From: Proteus columbae
GTDB taxonomy: Bacteria > Pseudomonadota > Gammaproteobacteria > Enterobacterales > Enterobacteriaceae
Direction of reading: 5' to 3'
Assembly (NCBI RefSeq): GCF_002777965.1
Contig: NZ_NGVR01000007.1
Location: 53,891 to 117,890, forward strand
Length of the DNA: 64,000 nt
Part shown: one piece after another, positions 55,392-64,000 of the stretch
Layout of the letters: every line of letters begins with the position of its first letter
Numbering within the stretch: the stretch's first letter is position 1
Made by a program: the position numbers and the translations under genes
The notes under the pieces: model-generated
What the model was told of the DNA's origin: nothing
The model's database searches: none
Seen by the model: only the letters and a program-made list of their open reading frames with translations

Positions 55392-56093
55392 ATGGCAATA
55401 TTGAATTGTAAAGTCTCACTTGTTGAGCCGATGACAAATACGGTTTATCGGGTAAGGTTACTACCTGATGGCGAATTTGATTTTCAGGCTGGGCAATATC
55501 TTTTAGCTGTTATGGATGAACGTGATAAACGTCCTTTTTCTATTGCGTCTATACCTGAAAACAAAGACTTTATTGAACTTCATATTGGTGCGTCTGAACT
55601 CAATCTTTATGCGATGGCAGTGCTTGATGTGATATTAGAAAAACAGCAACTTACCATTGATATTCCTCATGGAAATGCATGGTTTAAAAAAGAGAGTCAA
55701 CGTCCTTTATTATTAATTGCTGGCGGTACAGGATTTTCTTATACCCACTCAATTTTATTGGCTGCATTAGCTGAAAACCCACAGCGATCTATTACGATTT
55801 ATTGGGGTGGAAGAGAGAGCGTTCACCTCTATGATCTTAATGAATTACAAGAATTAACAGAATTGCATCCATCTTTAACGGTTGTTCCTGTGGTCGAGCA
55901 ACCTGATGAGACTTGGCGTGGACGCAAAGGTACAGTATTAACAGCGATAAGCGAAGATTTCGGTGATTTATCAGAATATGATATTTACATCGCAGGGCGT
56001 TTTGAGATGGCTAAAATTGCCAGAGATCGTTTTTGTAGTGAACGCAATGCAGATAAAACACGCTTATTTAGCGATGCTTTTGAATTTATCTGA
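55392..56093 (+). CDS. fre: NAD(P)H-flavin reductase
   Basis: A 233-residue flavin reductase (E. coli Fre 233) of the ferredoxin-NADP reductase fold. [20 protein letters not shown] binds flavin, [16 protein letters not shown] is the NADPH site, and the C-terminal DAFEFI is present. It supplies reduced flavin. Its neighbour ubiD needs prenylated reduced FMN, which fits the conserved ubiD-fre pairing. AGAGGAA precedes the ATG. Confidence 0.95.
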   Translation: MAILNCKVSLVEPMTNTVYRVRLLPDGEFDFQAGQYLLAVMDERDKRPFSIASIPENKDFIELHIGASELNLYAMAVLDVILEKQQLTIDIPHGNAWFKKESQRPLLLIAGGTGFSYTHSILLAALAENPQRSITIYWGGRESVHLYDLNELQELTELHPSLTVVPVVEQPDETWRGRKGTVLTAISEDFGDLSEYDIYIAGRFEMAKIARDRFCSERNADKTRLFSDAFEFI

Positions 56094-56143
56094 TAAAACG
56101 CTATTACCTCGTTATTTGTTATTATTTTCGTTTTTAAAACCAT

Positions 56144-56170
56144 AAAAAAACCCGCCCCTGACGGCGGGAA
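56144..56170 (-). terminator. Terminator of the fadBA operon
   Basis: Read leftward, CCCGCC (56168-56163) pairs with GGCGGG (56156-56151) and is followed by seven T residues. Confidence 0.85.
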
Positions 56171-56242
56171 AATGGTTTCTAACCATGCAATCGAAAAGAA
56201 TACGTTCCTTACGATCAGAACGTGGATATACAAAATGATGTA

Positions 56243-57406
56243 TTAAACACGTTCTATAATCGTTGCAATACCTTGTCCTAATCCAATACACATTGTGGCC
56301 AAACCAAATTGCGCATCTTTACGCTCCATAATATTTAATAATGAAGTTGTTATTCGAGAGCCTGAACAACCTAAAGGATGCCCTAAGGCAATTGCTCCAC
56401 CATTTAAATTAATCTTGTCATCGATACTGTCGAGTAAATTCATTTTCTTCATGCAGGCTAATGACTGTGCGGCAAATGCTTCATTTAGCTCAAAAATATC
56501 AATATCACCTAGTGTTAATCCTGCTTTTTTCAACGCGATTTCTGTTGCAGGAACAGGGCCATAACCCATAATTGCGGGATCACATCCGGTCACTGCCATG
56601 GCACGAATAATGGCACGAGGCTTTAAATTGTGCTCTTTGGCATAACGTTCACTGGTGATAAACATGGCAGATGCACCATCAGAAACTGCGGATGAATTGC
56701 CTGCTGTTACAGAGCCTGTCGCAGGATCAAACACTGGTTTAAGCTGTGCTAACTCTTCAAGGTTAGGGTTATAACGAATAACTTCATCATTTTTTACATT
56801 GATAAAATTACCCATTGCATCATGACCGTTGATAGCCACTATCTCATTATCAAAATAGCCTTGCTGTGTCGCAATCGCCGCTAAATGATGCGAGCGATAA
56901 GCAAATTTATCTTGCTCTTCTCGTGAAATTTGGAATGATTTTGCGAGCATTTCTGCTGTTAACCCCATTGAAAATGAGGCTTTAGCAACAGAAAGGTTAA
57001 GTGATGGATTAAAATCTGCATTATAAGTCATCGGTACGTGACCCATATGTTCAACACCGCCGATTAATGCTACTTGGCTATCACCCAGCATAATTTGGCG
57101 TGCACCATCATGTAATGCTTGCATTGATGAACCACATAACCGGTTAACTGTAACTGCCGGAACCTTGTGTGGAAGTTCAGCCAATAACGCCGCATTACGA
57201 GCAATATTAAAACCTTGCTCTAAAGTTTGTTGTACACAGCCCCAAATCACATCACCAATATCATTGGGATTAATATTCGGATTACGTGTTAGTAGTGCTT
57301 GCATCAATTGTGCAGAGAGATTTTCTGCTCTGACATGGCGAAATGCGCCACCTTTCGAGCGTCCCATTGGAGTACGAATACCATCAATTATGACAACCTT
57401 TTCCAT
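56243..57406 (-). CDS. fadA: 3-ketoacyl-CoA thiolase
   Basis: The thiolase of aerobic fatty acid beta-oxidation (EC 2.3.1.16), 387 residues as in E. coli. The nucleophile cysteine is in [16 protein letters not shown]; active-site text [16 protein letters not shown] (His) and [10 protein letters not shown] (second Cys) is near the C-terminus. It follows fadB by 11 bases and forms the beta subunit of the FadBA complex. Leftward operon repressed by FadR. Confidence 0.97.
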   Translation of the reverse strand: MEKVVIIDGIRTPMGRSKGGAFRHVRAENLSAQLMQALLTRNPNINPNDIGDVIWGCVQQTLEQGFNIARNAALLAELPHKVPAVTVNRLCGSSMQALHDGARQIMLGDSQVALIGGVEHMGHVPMTYNADFNPSLNLSVAKASFSMGLTAEMLAKSFQISREEQDKFAYRSHHLAAIATQQGYFDNEIVAINGHDAMGNFINVKNDEVIRYNPNLEELAQLKPVFDPATGSVTAGNSSAVSDGASAMFITSERYAKEHNLKPRAIIRAMAVTGCDPAIMGYGPVPATEIALKKAGLTLGDIDIFELNEAFAAQSLACMKKMNLLDSIDDKINLNGGAIALGHPLGCSGSRITTSLLNIMERKDAQFGLATMCIGLGQGIATIIERV

Positions 57407-57417
57407 TTCATATCTCC

Positions 57418-59598
57418 TTAAGCGAGTTCTCTGATGTTAACATCTACTTTTGCGGGCTTTGGATAATAGGTTTCGTTGCGTTGCGCTTTCTGTTTTAAAC
57501 TTTCAGGGATTTGATAAAGAGGCCCTAATGATGCGTATTGCTGTGCATCGGCAACAAATTGTGCTAATCCGATGGTATCAAGGTAACGGAATACACCACC
57601 TCGGAAAGGAGGGAAGCCTAAACCATAAACTAACGCAATATCCGCTTCTGCTGGTGAAGCAATAATACCTTCATCTAAACAACGGATAACTTCATTGATC
57701 ATAGGGATCATCATGCGAGCAATAATTGCATCTTGGCTAAACTCTTGTGTTTTGCCAGCATTTTGCTGAATAAGCGTTTGAATTTGACCATCAACAGATT
57801 TCTGTTTTTTACCCCGTTTATCAACTGAGTAATTATAGAAACCATGATTATTTTTCTGACCATATCGCTGTTGCTCATATAAAAGAGCAATAGCATCTCG
57901 CTCAATCGTCCCCATTCTGTCAGGGAAACCCTGAGCCATTACGGCTTGAGCATGATTTGCCGTATCAATACCCACAACATCAAGTAGGTATGCCGGTCCC
58001 ATAGGCCAGCCAAATACCTTTTCCATCACTTTATCAACAGCAATAAAATCAGCACCATCTCTTAGTAATAGAGAGAATCCCGCAAAATAAGGAAAGAGGA
58101 CTCGGTTTACAAAGAAGCCGGGACAATCATTAACGATAATCGGTGTTTTTCCCATTTTACTGGCGTAACTGACTATACGATTAATTGTCTCTTCACTGGT
58201 TTTTTCGCCTTTAATGATTTCAACCAGTGGCATTCGATGAACTGGGTTAAAGAAGTGCATCCCACAGAAATTCTCAGGGCGCTTTAAAGACTTTGCAAGT
58301 AATGAAATAGGGATGGTTGAAGTGTTAGAAGCCAGGATTGCGTTATCTGCTAATAGTGCTTCTGTTTCTGCAAGTACAGTTGCTTTTACTTTTGGATTTT
58401 CAACAACCGCTTCAACAATAACATCCGCATCACTGACAGAAGCGTAATTCAATGTCGGTTGAATAGCGGCGAGAGTTTTCGCCATATCTACGGCACTCAT
58501 TCGACCTTTTTCTTGGCGTTTTTGTAGCAGGTTTAACGCTTCATTCATACCCAGTTCAAGGGATTTTTGGTTAATATCCTTCATTACAACAGGAATACCT
58601 TTTAAGGCAGATTGGTAGGAGATCCCACCTCCCATGATCCCTGCACCTAATACAGCAGCCTGTTTAGGTAATTCGGCATGGCGTTTTTTCGTGATATTTT
58701 TGACATACTGATCATTAAGGAAAATACCGACTAAGGCTTTTGCAACATCAGTGCGTGTGAGCTTAACAAAGTTTTCAGTTTCGAGAGCCAGCGCTTCATC
58801 TCTATTTAGAAAGGCTGCCTTTTCAATAGTTTTTACTGCGGTGATAGGTGCTGGGTAGTGAGGGCCTGCTACTTTCATCACCATACCTTTAGCCACACTG
58901 AAAGACATTTTATGTTCAAGCTCTGTCAGTCTTAATGGCGCTGTTTTTGGATGACGTGCCGCTTTCCAATTAATTTTGCCTTCAATTGCTTGCTCGATTA
59001 GCGAAATAGCACTTTCTTTTAAATTCTCTAGAGGAACAATTGCTTGGATTAATCCATTTTGAAGTGCTGTGTTAGCATCAACATCTTTACCGGCAGTAAT
59101 AATTTCTAATGCGTTATCGACACCTATCAAACGAGGAAGACGTACTGAACCGCCAAAACCCGGCATAATCCCAAGTTTTGTTTCTGGTAAACCGATACGT
59201 AAATCAGGAGAAGCAATACGAAAATCAGTAGCAAGTACGCACTCGCAGCCACCGCCAAGTGCATAGCCATTGATAGCGGAAACGGTAGGAACAGGTAAGT
59301 CTTCAAGTCGGCTAAAAATCTGATTAGAGAAATGTAGCCACTGAGTCAATTCTTCTTCAGGGGCATCAAAAAGGGATAAAAACTCGGTAATATCAGCACC
59401 GACAATAAAGGCCGGTTTTTCGGAACGCAAGATAACACCCTTCAGGCTTGGCGTTGCTTCTAATACTGTTAAAGCTTCACTTAGCATTGCAACCGTTTTG
59501 GTATCTAATTTATTAATAGAACCTTTGGCGTTAAAAATGAGTTCAACAATACCTTGTTTCACCCAATCGGCTTGAATATTTTCGCTTTGATAGAGCAT
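57418..59598 (-). CDS. fadB: Fatty acid oxidation complex alpha subunit
   Basis: A 726-residue multifunctional enzyme (E. coli 729). The N-terminal crotonase domain ([36 protein letters not shown]) has enoyl-CoA hydratase/isomerase activity. The middle NAD-binding [17 protein letters not shown] and C-terminal [15 protein letters not shown] form 3-hydroxyacyl-CoA dehydrogenase. It heads the fadBA operon, with a FadR operator 23 bases upstream. Confidence 0.97.
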   Translation of the reverse strand: MLYQSENIQADWVKQGIVELIFNAKGSINKLDTKTVAMLSEALTVLEATPSLKGVILRSEKPAFIVGADITEFLSLFDAPEEELTQWLHFSNQIFSRLEDLPVPTVSAINGYALGGGCECVLATDFRIASPDLRIGLPETKLGIMPGFGGSVRLPRLIGVDNALEIITAGKDVDANTALQNGLIQAIVPLENLKESAISLIEQAIEGKINWKAARHPKTAPLRLTELEHKMSFSVAKGMVMKVAGPHYPAPITAVKTIEKAAFLNRDEALALETENFVKLTRTDVAKALVGIFLNDQYVKNITKKRHAELPKQAAVLGAGIMGGGISYQSALKGIPVVMKDINQKSLELGMNEALNLLQKRQEKGRMSAVDMAKTLAAIQPTLNYASVSDADVIVEAVVENPKVKATVLAETEALLADNAILASNTSTIPISLLAKSLKRPENFCGMHFFNPVHRMPLVEIIKGEKTSEETINRIVSYASKMGKTPIIVNDCPGFFVNRVLFPYFAGFSLLLRDGADFIAVDKVMEKVFGWPMGPAYLLDVVGIDTANHAQAVMAQGFPDRMGTIERDAIALLYEQQRYGQKNNHGFYNYSVDKRGKKQKSVDGQIQTLIQQNAGKTQEFSQDAIIARMMIPMINEVIRCLDEGIIASPAEADIALVYGLGFPPFRGGVFRYLDTIGLAQFVADAQQYASLGPLYQIPESLKQKAQRNETYYPKPAKVDVNIRELA

Positions 59599-59620
59599 TT
59601 GTATTCTCCCTAAATGTATA

Positions 59621-59637
59621 GACTGGTATGACCAGAT
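59621..59637. promoter_or_regulatory. FadR operator of fadBA
   Basis: GACTGGTATGACCAGAT matches the FadR consensus AACTGGTCnGACCAGTT at nearly all positions. It lies 23 bases upstream of the fadB ATG. Release by long-chain acyl-CoA would induce the operon. Confidence 0.85.
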
Positions 59638-59865
59638 AATGAGAGTGTGAATACTATGTTAAATAAATGCAAATATTTGATTAAAAAACTGCAAGGGTGA
59701 TCACAGTGAAATTATTCAACTTATTGAATTCTATGTTGTTGCTCAGTTTGATAAAAAGAGGGGAGATAAATCGGTAATAATCTATTTTTGTTATGGGGTT
59801 AGCCACTCAAAGAGTTGGCGTGTTAAGCTGAATCATTAACAATGAATAAGATAAGGTAATTAATA

Positions 59866-61200
59866 ATGGAAAAATTGCTCTCTCTGTACCAAGAACATAT
59901 CAAAACTCTACAAAATCGTACTCGTGATGCTTTATCCAGACACCATCTTGATTCTGTATTAATTCATTCTGGTGAACCTATCCGTGTTTTCCTTGATGAC
60001 AGTGATTACCCTTTTAAAGTGAATGCTCATTTTAAAGCATGGGTGCCTGTAACAGATGTGCCACATTGTTGGTTATTAGCTGATGGCGTTAATAAACCTA
60101 AATTATGGTTCTATTCCCCAGTTGACTATTGGCACAGTGTTGAAGCTTTACCAAATAGCTATTGGACTCATGAAATTGAGTTAATTCATCTCAAAAATGT
60201 TGATGATATTCAAAAAGAGTTAGCACCTTATATTAATAAAAATACCGCTTATATTGGTCCAAATACACAGCGAGCAGAATCATTAGGTGTGAGTATTGAT
60301 AATATCAACAATCAATCTCTTCTTAATTATTACCATTACTATCGAGCTTATAAAACAGGTTATGAATTAGCTTGTATGCGTGAAGCGCAAAAAATGGCCG
60401 TCAACGGACATATTGCCGCTCGTGAAGCTTTCCAAGCTGGATTAAGTGAATTTGATATTAATATGGCGTATTTAATGGCTACAGGTCATCGTGATACCGA
60501 TGTTCCTTACGGTAATATTATCGCTTTAAATGAACACGCCGCTGTTTTGCATTACACAAAATTAGATCATGAATCACCGGATGAATATCGTAGTTTCCTT
60601 ATTGATGCGGGTGCAGAGTATAATGGTTACGCAGCAGATATCACTCGTACTTATAGCGCAAAAGAAAATCATGAATTTACTTCGTTAGTTAAAGATATGA
60701 ATGATGCACAACAAGCGCTGATTGCAACGATGAAAGCTGGCGTGCGTTATACTGAATACCATGTTCAAATGCATCGACGTATTGCTGGGCTACTTAATAA
60801 ATACGGTATTGTTAAAGGTATGAGTGAAGAAGAGATGGTGAGTGCTGGATTAACTACACCATTTTTACCTCATGGCTTAGGGCATGCTTTAGGTCTGCAA
60901 GTTCATGATGCAGCAGGATTTATGCAAGATGATAAAGGAACCCATTTAGCGGCTCCTGCAATGTATCCATTCTTACGTTGCACACGTATTGTTGAGCCGG
61001 GCATGGTATTAACAATTGAACCTGGATTTTACTTTATCGACTCTCTGTTAGAGCCTTGGAAAGAAGGAAAATACAGTACTCATTTCAATTGGAAGCTTAT
61101 TGAGCATTTCAAACCATTTGGTGGTATTCGTATTGAAGATAATATTATTATCCACGATAACAAAATTGAAAATATGACCAGAGACTTACATTTAGCCTGA
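59866..61200 (+). CDS. pepQ: Xaa-Pro dipeptidase
   Basis: A 444-residue M24 metallopeptidase (E. coli PepQ 443) cleaving X-Pro dipeptides. The two-metal centre residues are in [20 protein letters not shown] (two Asp), [15 protein letters not shown] (His), [10 protein letters not shown] (Glu) and GGIRIEDN (Glu). It is divergent from fadB, as in E. coli, and shares one base with yigZ (TGATG). Confidence 0.96.
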   Translation: MEKLLSLYQEHIKTLQNRTRDALSRHHLDSVLIHSGEPIRVFLDDSDYPFKVNAHFKAWVPVTDVPHCWLLADGVNKPKLWFYSPVDYWHSVEALPNSYWTHEIELIHLKNVDDIQKELAPYINKNTAYIGPNTQRAESLGVSIDNINNQSLLNYYHYYRAYKTGYELACMREAQKMAVNGHIAAREAFQAGLSEFDINMAYLMATGHRDTDVPYGNIIALNEHAAVLHYTKLDHESPDEYRSFLIDAGAEYNGYAADITRTYSAKENHEFTSLVKDMNDAQQALIATMKAGVRYTEYHVQMHRRIAGLLNKYGIVKGMSEEEMVSAGLTTPFLPHGLGHALGLQVHDAAGFMQDDKGTHLAAPAMYPFLRCTRIVEPGMVLTIEPGFYFIDSLLEPWKEGKYSTHFNWKLIEHFKPFGGIRIEDNIIIHDNKIENMTRDLHLA

Positions 61201-61820
61201 TGAAAGCGTATTTGATCCCCGCTGAAACCGTAGAATTCAGTGAAGAAATAAAGAAGAGTCGTTTTATTACATTTATTGCTCACACTGAAGGTATTGATGC
61301 AGCAAAAGCGTATATCCAGTCTATCAAAGAGCAATTTCCTGATGCCCGGCACCACTGTTGGGCTTTTGTTGCAGGAAGACCCGATGACTCACAACAGCTA
61401 GGTTTTTCTGATGATGGTGAGCCAACAGGTACTGCGGGAAAACCTATTCTTGCACCTCTTTTAGGGAGCGGAATGGGAGAGGTTACCGCAGTGGTTGTTC
61501 GGTATTTCGGTGGGATCAAATTAGGAACGGGTGGGTTAGTTAGAGCTTATGGCAGTGGTGTTCAACAAGCATTAAAGCTTTTGCCAACGAAAACGAAAGT
61601 GCCACAGTTGCGTTTTAGTGTAGCGTGTGAATATTCACTGGTTTCGTTACTTGAACAAGTCGTTGAACAATATCAAGGGCAAGTGCTTTCAAGTGAATAT
61701 ACCGATAAAGTCACTTTTATACTTTCATTACCTGCCGTGCATAGCGGTGAAGTTGAAGTTAAACTACGCGATATAAGTCGTGGCAGTATGCAATTAATCC
61801 CGTTAGATAAAAATGAATAA
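61200..61820 (+). CDS. yigZ: IMPACT-family protein YigZ
   Basis: A 206-residue UPF0029/IMPACT protein (E. coli YigZ 204/205). Conserved text is KKSRFITFIAHTEG, ARHHCWAFVAG, SDDGEPTGTAGKPILAPL and VVVRYFGGIKLGTGGLVRAYG; a ferredoxin-like C-terminal domain follows. Exact biochemical function is unknown. It is translationally coupled to pepQ and 26 bases before trkH. Confidence 0.93.
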   Translation: MKAYLIPAETVEFSEEIKKSRFITFIAHTEGIDAAKAYIQSIKEQFPDARHHCWAFVAGRPDDSQQLGFSDDGEPTGTAGKPILAPLLGSGMGEVTAVVVRYFGGIKLGTGGLVRAYGSGVQQALKLLPTKTKVPQLRFSVACEYSLVSLLEQVVEQYQGQVLSSEYTDKVTFILSLPAVHSGEVEVKLRDISRGSMQLIPLDKNE

Positions 61821-61845
61821 TCTTTGCTACCAAGGAAATCGCTAA

Positions 61846-63297
61846 ATGCATTTTCGTTCAATAACCCGTATTGTCGGACTGCTTGTTATCTTATTTTCTG
61901 TCACGATGATCATTCCCGGTATTGTCGCATTAATATATCGAGATGGTGCAGGGCGTGCATTTAGCCAAACATTTATTGTGGCCTTGATTATTGGGTTAAT
62001 GCTGTGGATCCCCAATCGACATAAAAAAAGTGAGCTTAAGCCTAAAGAAGGCTTTCTTATTGTTGTCTTATTTTGGACAGTACTGGGTAGTGTAGGGGCA
62101 TTGCCGTTTATCTTTTCTGAACAACCTCATCTTTCTGTTACTGATGCCTTTTTTGAATCTTTCTCTGGACTGACTACAACAGGTGCCACGACACTTGTAG
62201 GGCTAGATTCATTACCTAAAGCTATTTTGTTTTATCGCCAAATGCTCCAATGGTTAGGAGGGATGGGGATCATCGTATTAGCTGTCGCTATTCTTCCACT
62301 TTTAGGTGTTGGGGGAATGCAGTTATATCGTGCAGAAATGCCGGGTCCATTGAAAGATAACAAAATGCGACCTCGAATTGCAGAAACAGCGAAAGCACTT
62401 TGGCTTATCTATGTTTTATTAACGATCATTTGTGCCTTAGCATTATGGATTGCAGGCATGGATGTGTTTGATGCTATTTCTCATAGCTTTTCAACTATTG
62501 CGATTGGTGGGTTTTCTACTCACGACGCAAGTATTGGTTATTTTAATAGCCCAACCATTAACATCATTATTGGTGTATTTCTTTTGATCTCTGGTTGTAA
62601 CTTTGGTTTGCACTTTGCCGTACTAACGGGAAGAAGCTTAAATATTTATTGGCGTGATCCTGAATTTCGTATGTTTATCTCAATTCAATTGGGATTAGTC
62701 ATTATCTGTAGCGGTATTCTATGGCTTTATTCTGTATATGACACGGGATGGATAACCATAAACCAAGCTTTTTTCCAAGTTGTCTCTATGGCAACAACGG
62801 CAGGCTTTGCCACAGATAGCTTTGCACAATGGCCTGCATTTTTACCTCTTCTATTATTATGCTCGGCGTTTATTGGTGGTTGTGCAGGATCAACGGGTGG
62901 GGGATTAAAAGTTATTCGTATCTTACTTTTATTCCTACAAGGGAATCGTGAATTAAAGCGCCTTGTTCACCCTAATGCCGTTTATACCATCAAACTTGGT
63001 CACCGAGCATTACCTGAACGTATTATTGAAGCTGTGTGGGGATTTTTCTCCGCTTATGCGTTGGTATTTATTATCAGCTTAATGTTGTTGATAGCGACAG
63101 GCGTTGATGAATTTTCTGCATTTTCTGCTATTGCCACTACATTAAATAATCTTGGTCCTGGATTAGGTATTGTCGCCGATAACTTCACGACAATGAATCC
63201 AGCTGCAAAATGGATATTGGTCGTGACAATGTTATTTGGGCGACTAGAAGTTTTCACACTATTGGTTTTATTTACCCCAACGTTTTGGCGTGATTAA
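61846..63297 (+). CDS. trkH: Trk potassium uptake protein TrkH
   Basis: The membrane pore of the Trk K+ system (483 residues, E. coli 483). It has four pore repeats with selectivity glycines: SGLTTTGATT, FSTIAIGGFSTHDASIG, MATTAGFATDSF and ATTLNNLGPGLG, and membrane helices around each. It works with cytoplasmic TrkA. AAGGAA precedes the ATG. Followed 20 bases later by hemG. Confidence 0.96.
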   Translation: MHFRSITRIVGLLVILFSVTMIIPGIVALIYRDGAGRAFSQTFIVALIIGLMLWIPNRHKKSELKPKEGFLIVVLFWTVLGSVGALPFIFSEQPHLSVTDAFFESFSGLTTTGATTLVGLDSLPKAILFYRQMLQWLGGMGIIVLAVAILPLLGVGGMQLYRAEMPGPLKDNKMRPRIAETAKALWLIYVLLTIICALALWIAGMDVFDAISHSFSTIAIGGFSTHDASIGYFNSPTINIIIGVFLLISGCNFGLHFAVLTGRSLNIYWRDPEFRMFISIQLGLVIICSGILWLYSVYDTGWITINQAFFQVVSMATTAGFATDSFAQWPAFLPLLLLCSAFIGGCAGSTGGGLKVIRILLLFLQGNRELKRLVHPNAVYTIKLGHRALPERIIEAVWGFFSAYALVFIISLMLLIATGVDEFSAFSAIATTLNNLGPGLGIVADNFTTMNPAAKWILVVTMLFGRLEVFTLLVLFTPTFWRD

Positions 63298-63317
63298 CCT
63301 AATACAAGGAGTAATGT

Positions 63318-63848
63318 ATGAGCGCGCTATTGTTGTATTGCAGTACTGATGGTCAAACTAAAAAGATAATGACACAAATCGCGAATGAATTAAGACAACA
63401 CGGTCATGAATGTGATGTGAGAGATTTAACCTCTGTTCAGCAGAGTTTAAATTTATCTGCTTATAATAAAGTCTTAGTGGGCGCTTCGATTCGTTATGGT
63501 TACTTTAATAAAGCTCTCGATAAATTTATCACTCGCCATCTTGCACAATTGAATAGTATGCCGTCCGCATTCTTTGGCGTTAATCTTACTGCAAGAAAAG
63601 CGGAAAAGAATACACCCGAGACAAATGCTTATATGCGTAAGTTTTTAGATAAGACTCCTTGGAAGCCAACGTTAACGGGTGTTTTTGCTGGCGCACTTTT
63701 TTATCCTCGTTATAAATGGATTGATAGAGTTATGATCCAGTTAATTATGAAGATGACTAAAGGTGAAACGGATCCTACAAAAGAAATTGAATATACGGAT
63801 TGGAATAAAGTAAGCGAATTTGCAACGCATTTTGCTAAAATTGAGTGA
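63318..63848 (+). CDS. hemG: Menaquinone-dependent protoporphyrinogen IX dehydrogenase
   Basis: A 176-residue flavodoxin-like FMN protein that oxidises protoporphyrinogen in haem synthesis (E. coli HemG 181). The FMN phosphate loop is LLYCSTDGQTKKI; VGASIRYGYFNKALDKFI and FFGVNLTARKAEKNTPETNAYMRKF are family text. AAGGAG precedes the ATG. As in E. coli, an rRNA operon promoter follows directly. Confidence 0.95.
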   Translation: MSALLLYCSTDGQTKKIMTQIANELRQHGHECDVRDLTSVQQSLNLSAYNKVLVGASIRYGYFNKALDKFITRHLAQLNSMPSAFFGVNLTARKAEKNTPETNAYMRKFLDKTPWKPTLTGVFAGALFYPRYKWIDRVMIQLIMKMTKGETDPTKEIEYTDWNKVSEFATHFAKIE

Positions 63849-63925
63849 TATTTAATCTTTGCTGTGGGGTTTTTATACGTCTTGTTGGAGTTTTGAACGA
63901 ACGGTAAATTATTTTAAAAAAACAC

Positions 63926-63962
63926 TTGCGCTAATCCGAGATCTCCCTATAATGCGCATCCA
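63926..63962 (+). promoter_or_regulatory. rRNA operon P1 promoter
   Basis: TTGCGC (63926-63931), a 16-base spacer and TATAAT (63948-63953) are followed by the GCGC discriminator and an ATCCACTGAC start region, near-identical to E. coli rrn P1. The start should be A63962. The A/T-rich stretch at 63905-63922 fits an UP element. The 16S gene lies beyond the right edge. Confidence 0.9.
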
Positions 63963-64000
63963 CTGACCGGCGATGAGCAAACAACAAGCCACGCAGGACG

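Noticed and set aside
63849..64000. 16S rRNA gene inside the window
   Set aside because: Only the P1 promoter and the start of the leader are present; no 16S sequence is visible before the edge.

Overview
The window looks like chromosomal DNA of a Proteus species or a close relative (Morganellaceae, Enterobacterales). It is AT-rich, uses A/T-ending codons, and its genes are of enterobacterial type. The right half follows the E. coli order metR-metE ... udp ... rmuC-ubiE-ubiJ-ubiB-tatABC-rfaH-ubiD-fre-fadAB-pepQ-yigZ-trkH-hemG, ending at an rrn P1 promoter. The genus call is inference from gene content and composition; no rRNA gene lies inside the window.

Left part (1-12.3 kb): a chaperone-usher fimbrial operon on the minus strand runs off the left edge. 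Next is a YgeV-like sigma-54 activator diverging from a catabolic operon: diaminopropionate ammonia-lyase (dpaL), YgeY-type hydrolase, D-aminoacylase and an MFS carrier. The operon has a clear -24/-12 promoter and GATAA palindromes that may bind the activator. 12.3-14.2 kb holds the ribosome-rescue/repair pair prfH-rtcB2, preceded by a 15-codon ORF with an almost perfect Shine-Dalgarno. 14.3-17 kb holds deoxyribose genes (deoC, a DeoR-type regulator, deoK). 17-21.2 kb holds N-acetylmuramic acid use (murQ, murP, murR) plus a TSUP exporter, with a consensus CRP site and two probable MurR operators.

Middle (21.4-42.5 kb): an ornithine carbamoyltransferase-carbamate kinase-YfcC carrier operon is preceded by a 33-codon leader closely resembling SpeFL, the ornithine-sensing arrest peptide. 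Then come ivbL-ilvBN with its attenuator; transporters; the purine permease ghxP with two PurR boxes next to the yjcE antiporter; yigM/metR/metE; yidB; two ERIC-like palindromes; and udp with two CRP sites 52 bp apart.

Right part (42.6-64 kb): a hipBA toxin-antitoxin module with a 27-bp tandem repeat array of operators, a phosphatase and a DedA-family gene sit between udp and rmuC, which are neighbours in E. coli. The conserved ubiquinone, Tat, RfaH, fatty-acid oxidation, peptidase, potassium uptake and haem genes follow. tatD is absent from its usual place and pepE lies between rfaH and ubiD.

The most interesting items are the SpeFL-like leader controlling an OTC operon rather than speF, the strongly initiated short ORF before rtcB2-prfH, and the hip repeat array in which each unit supplies promoter parts and an operator. 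All were read by eye; no searches were run.
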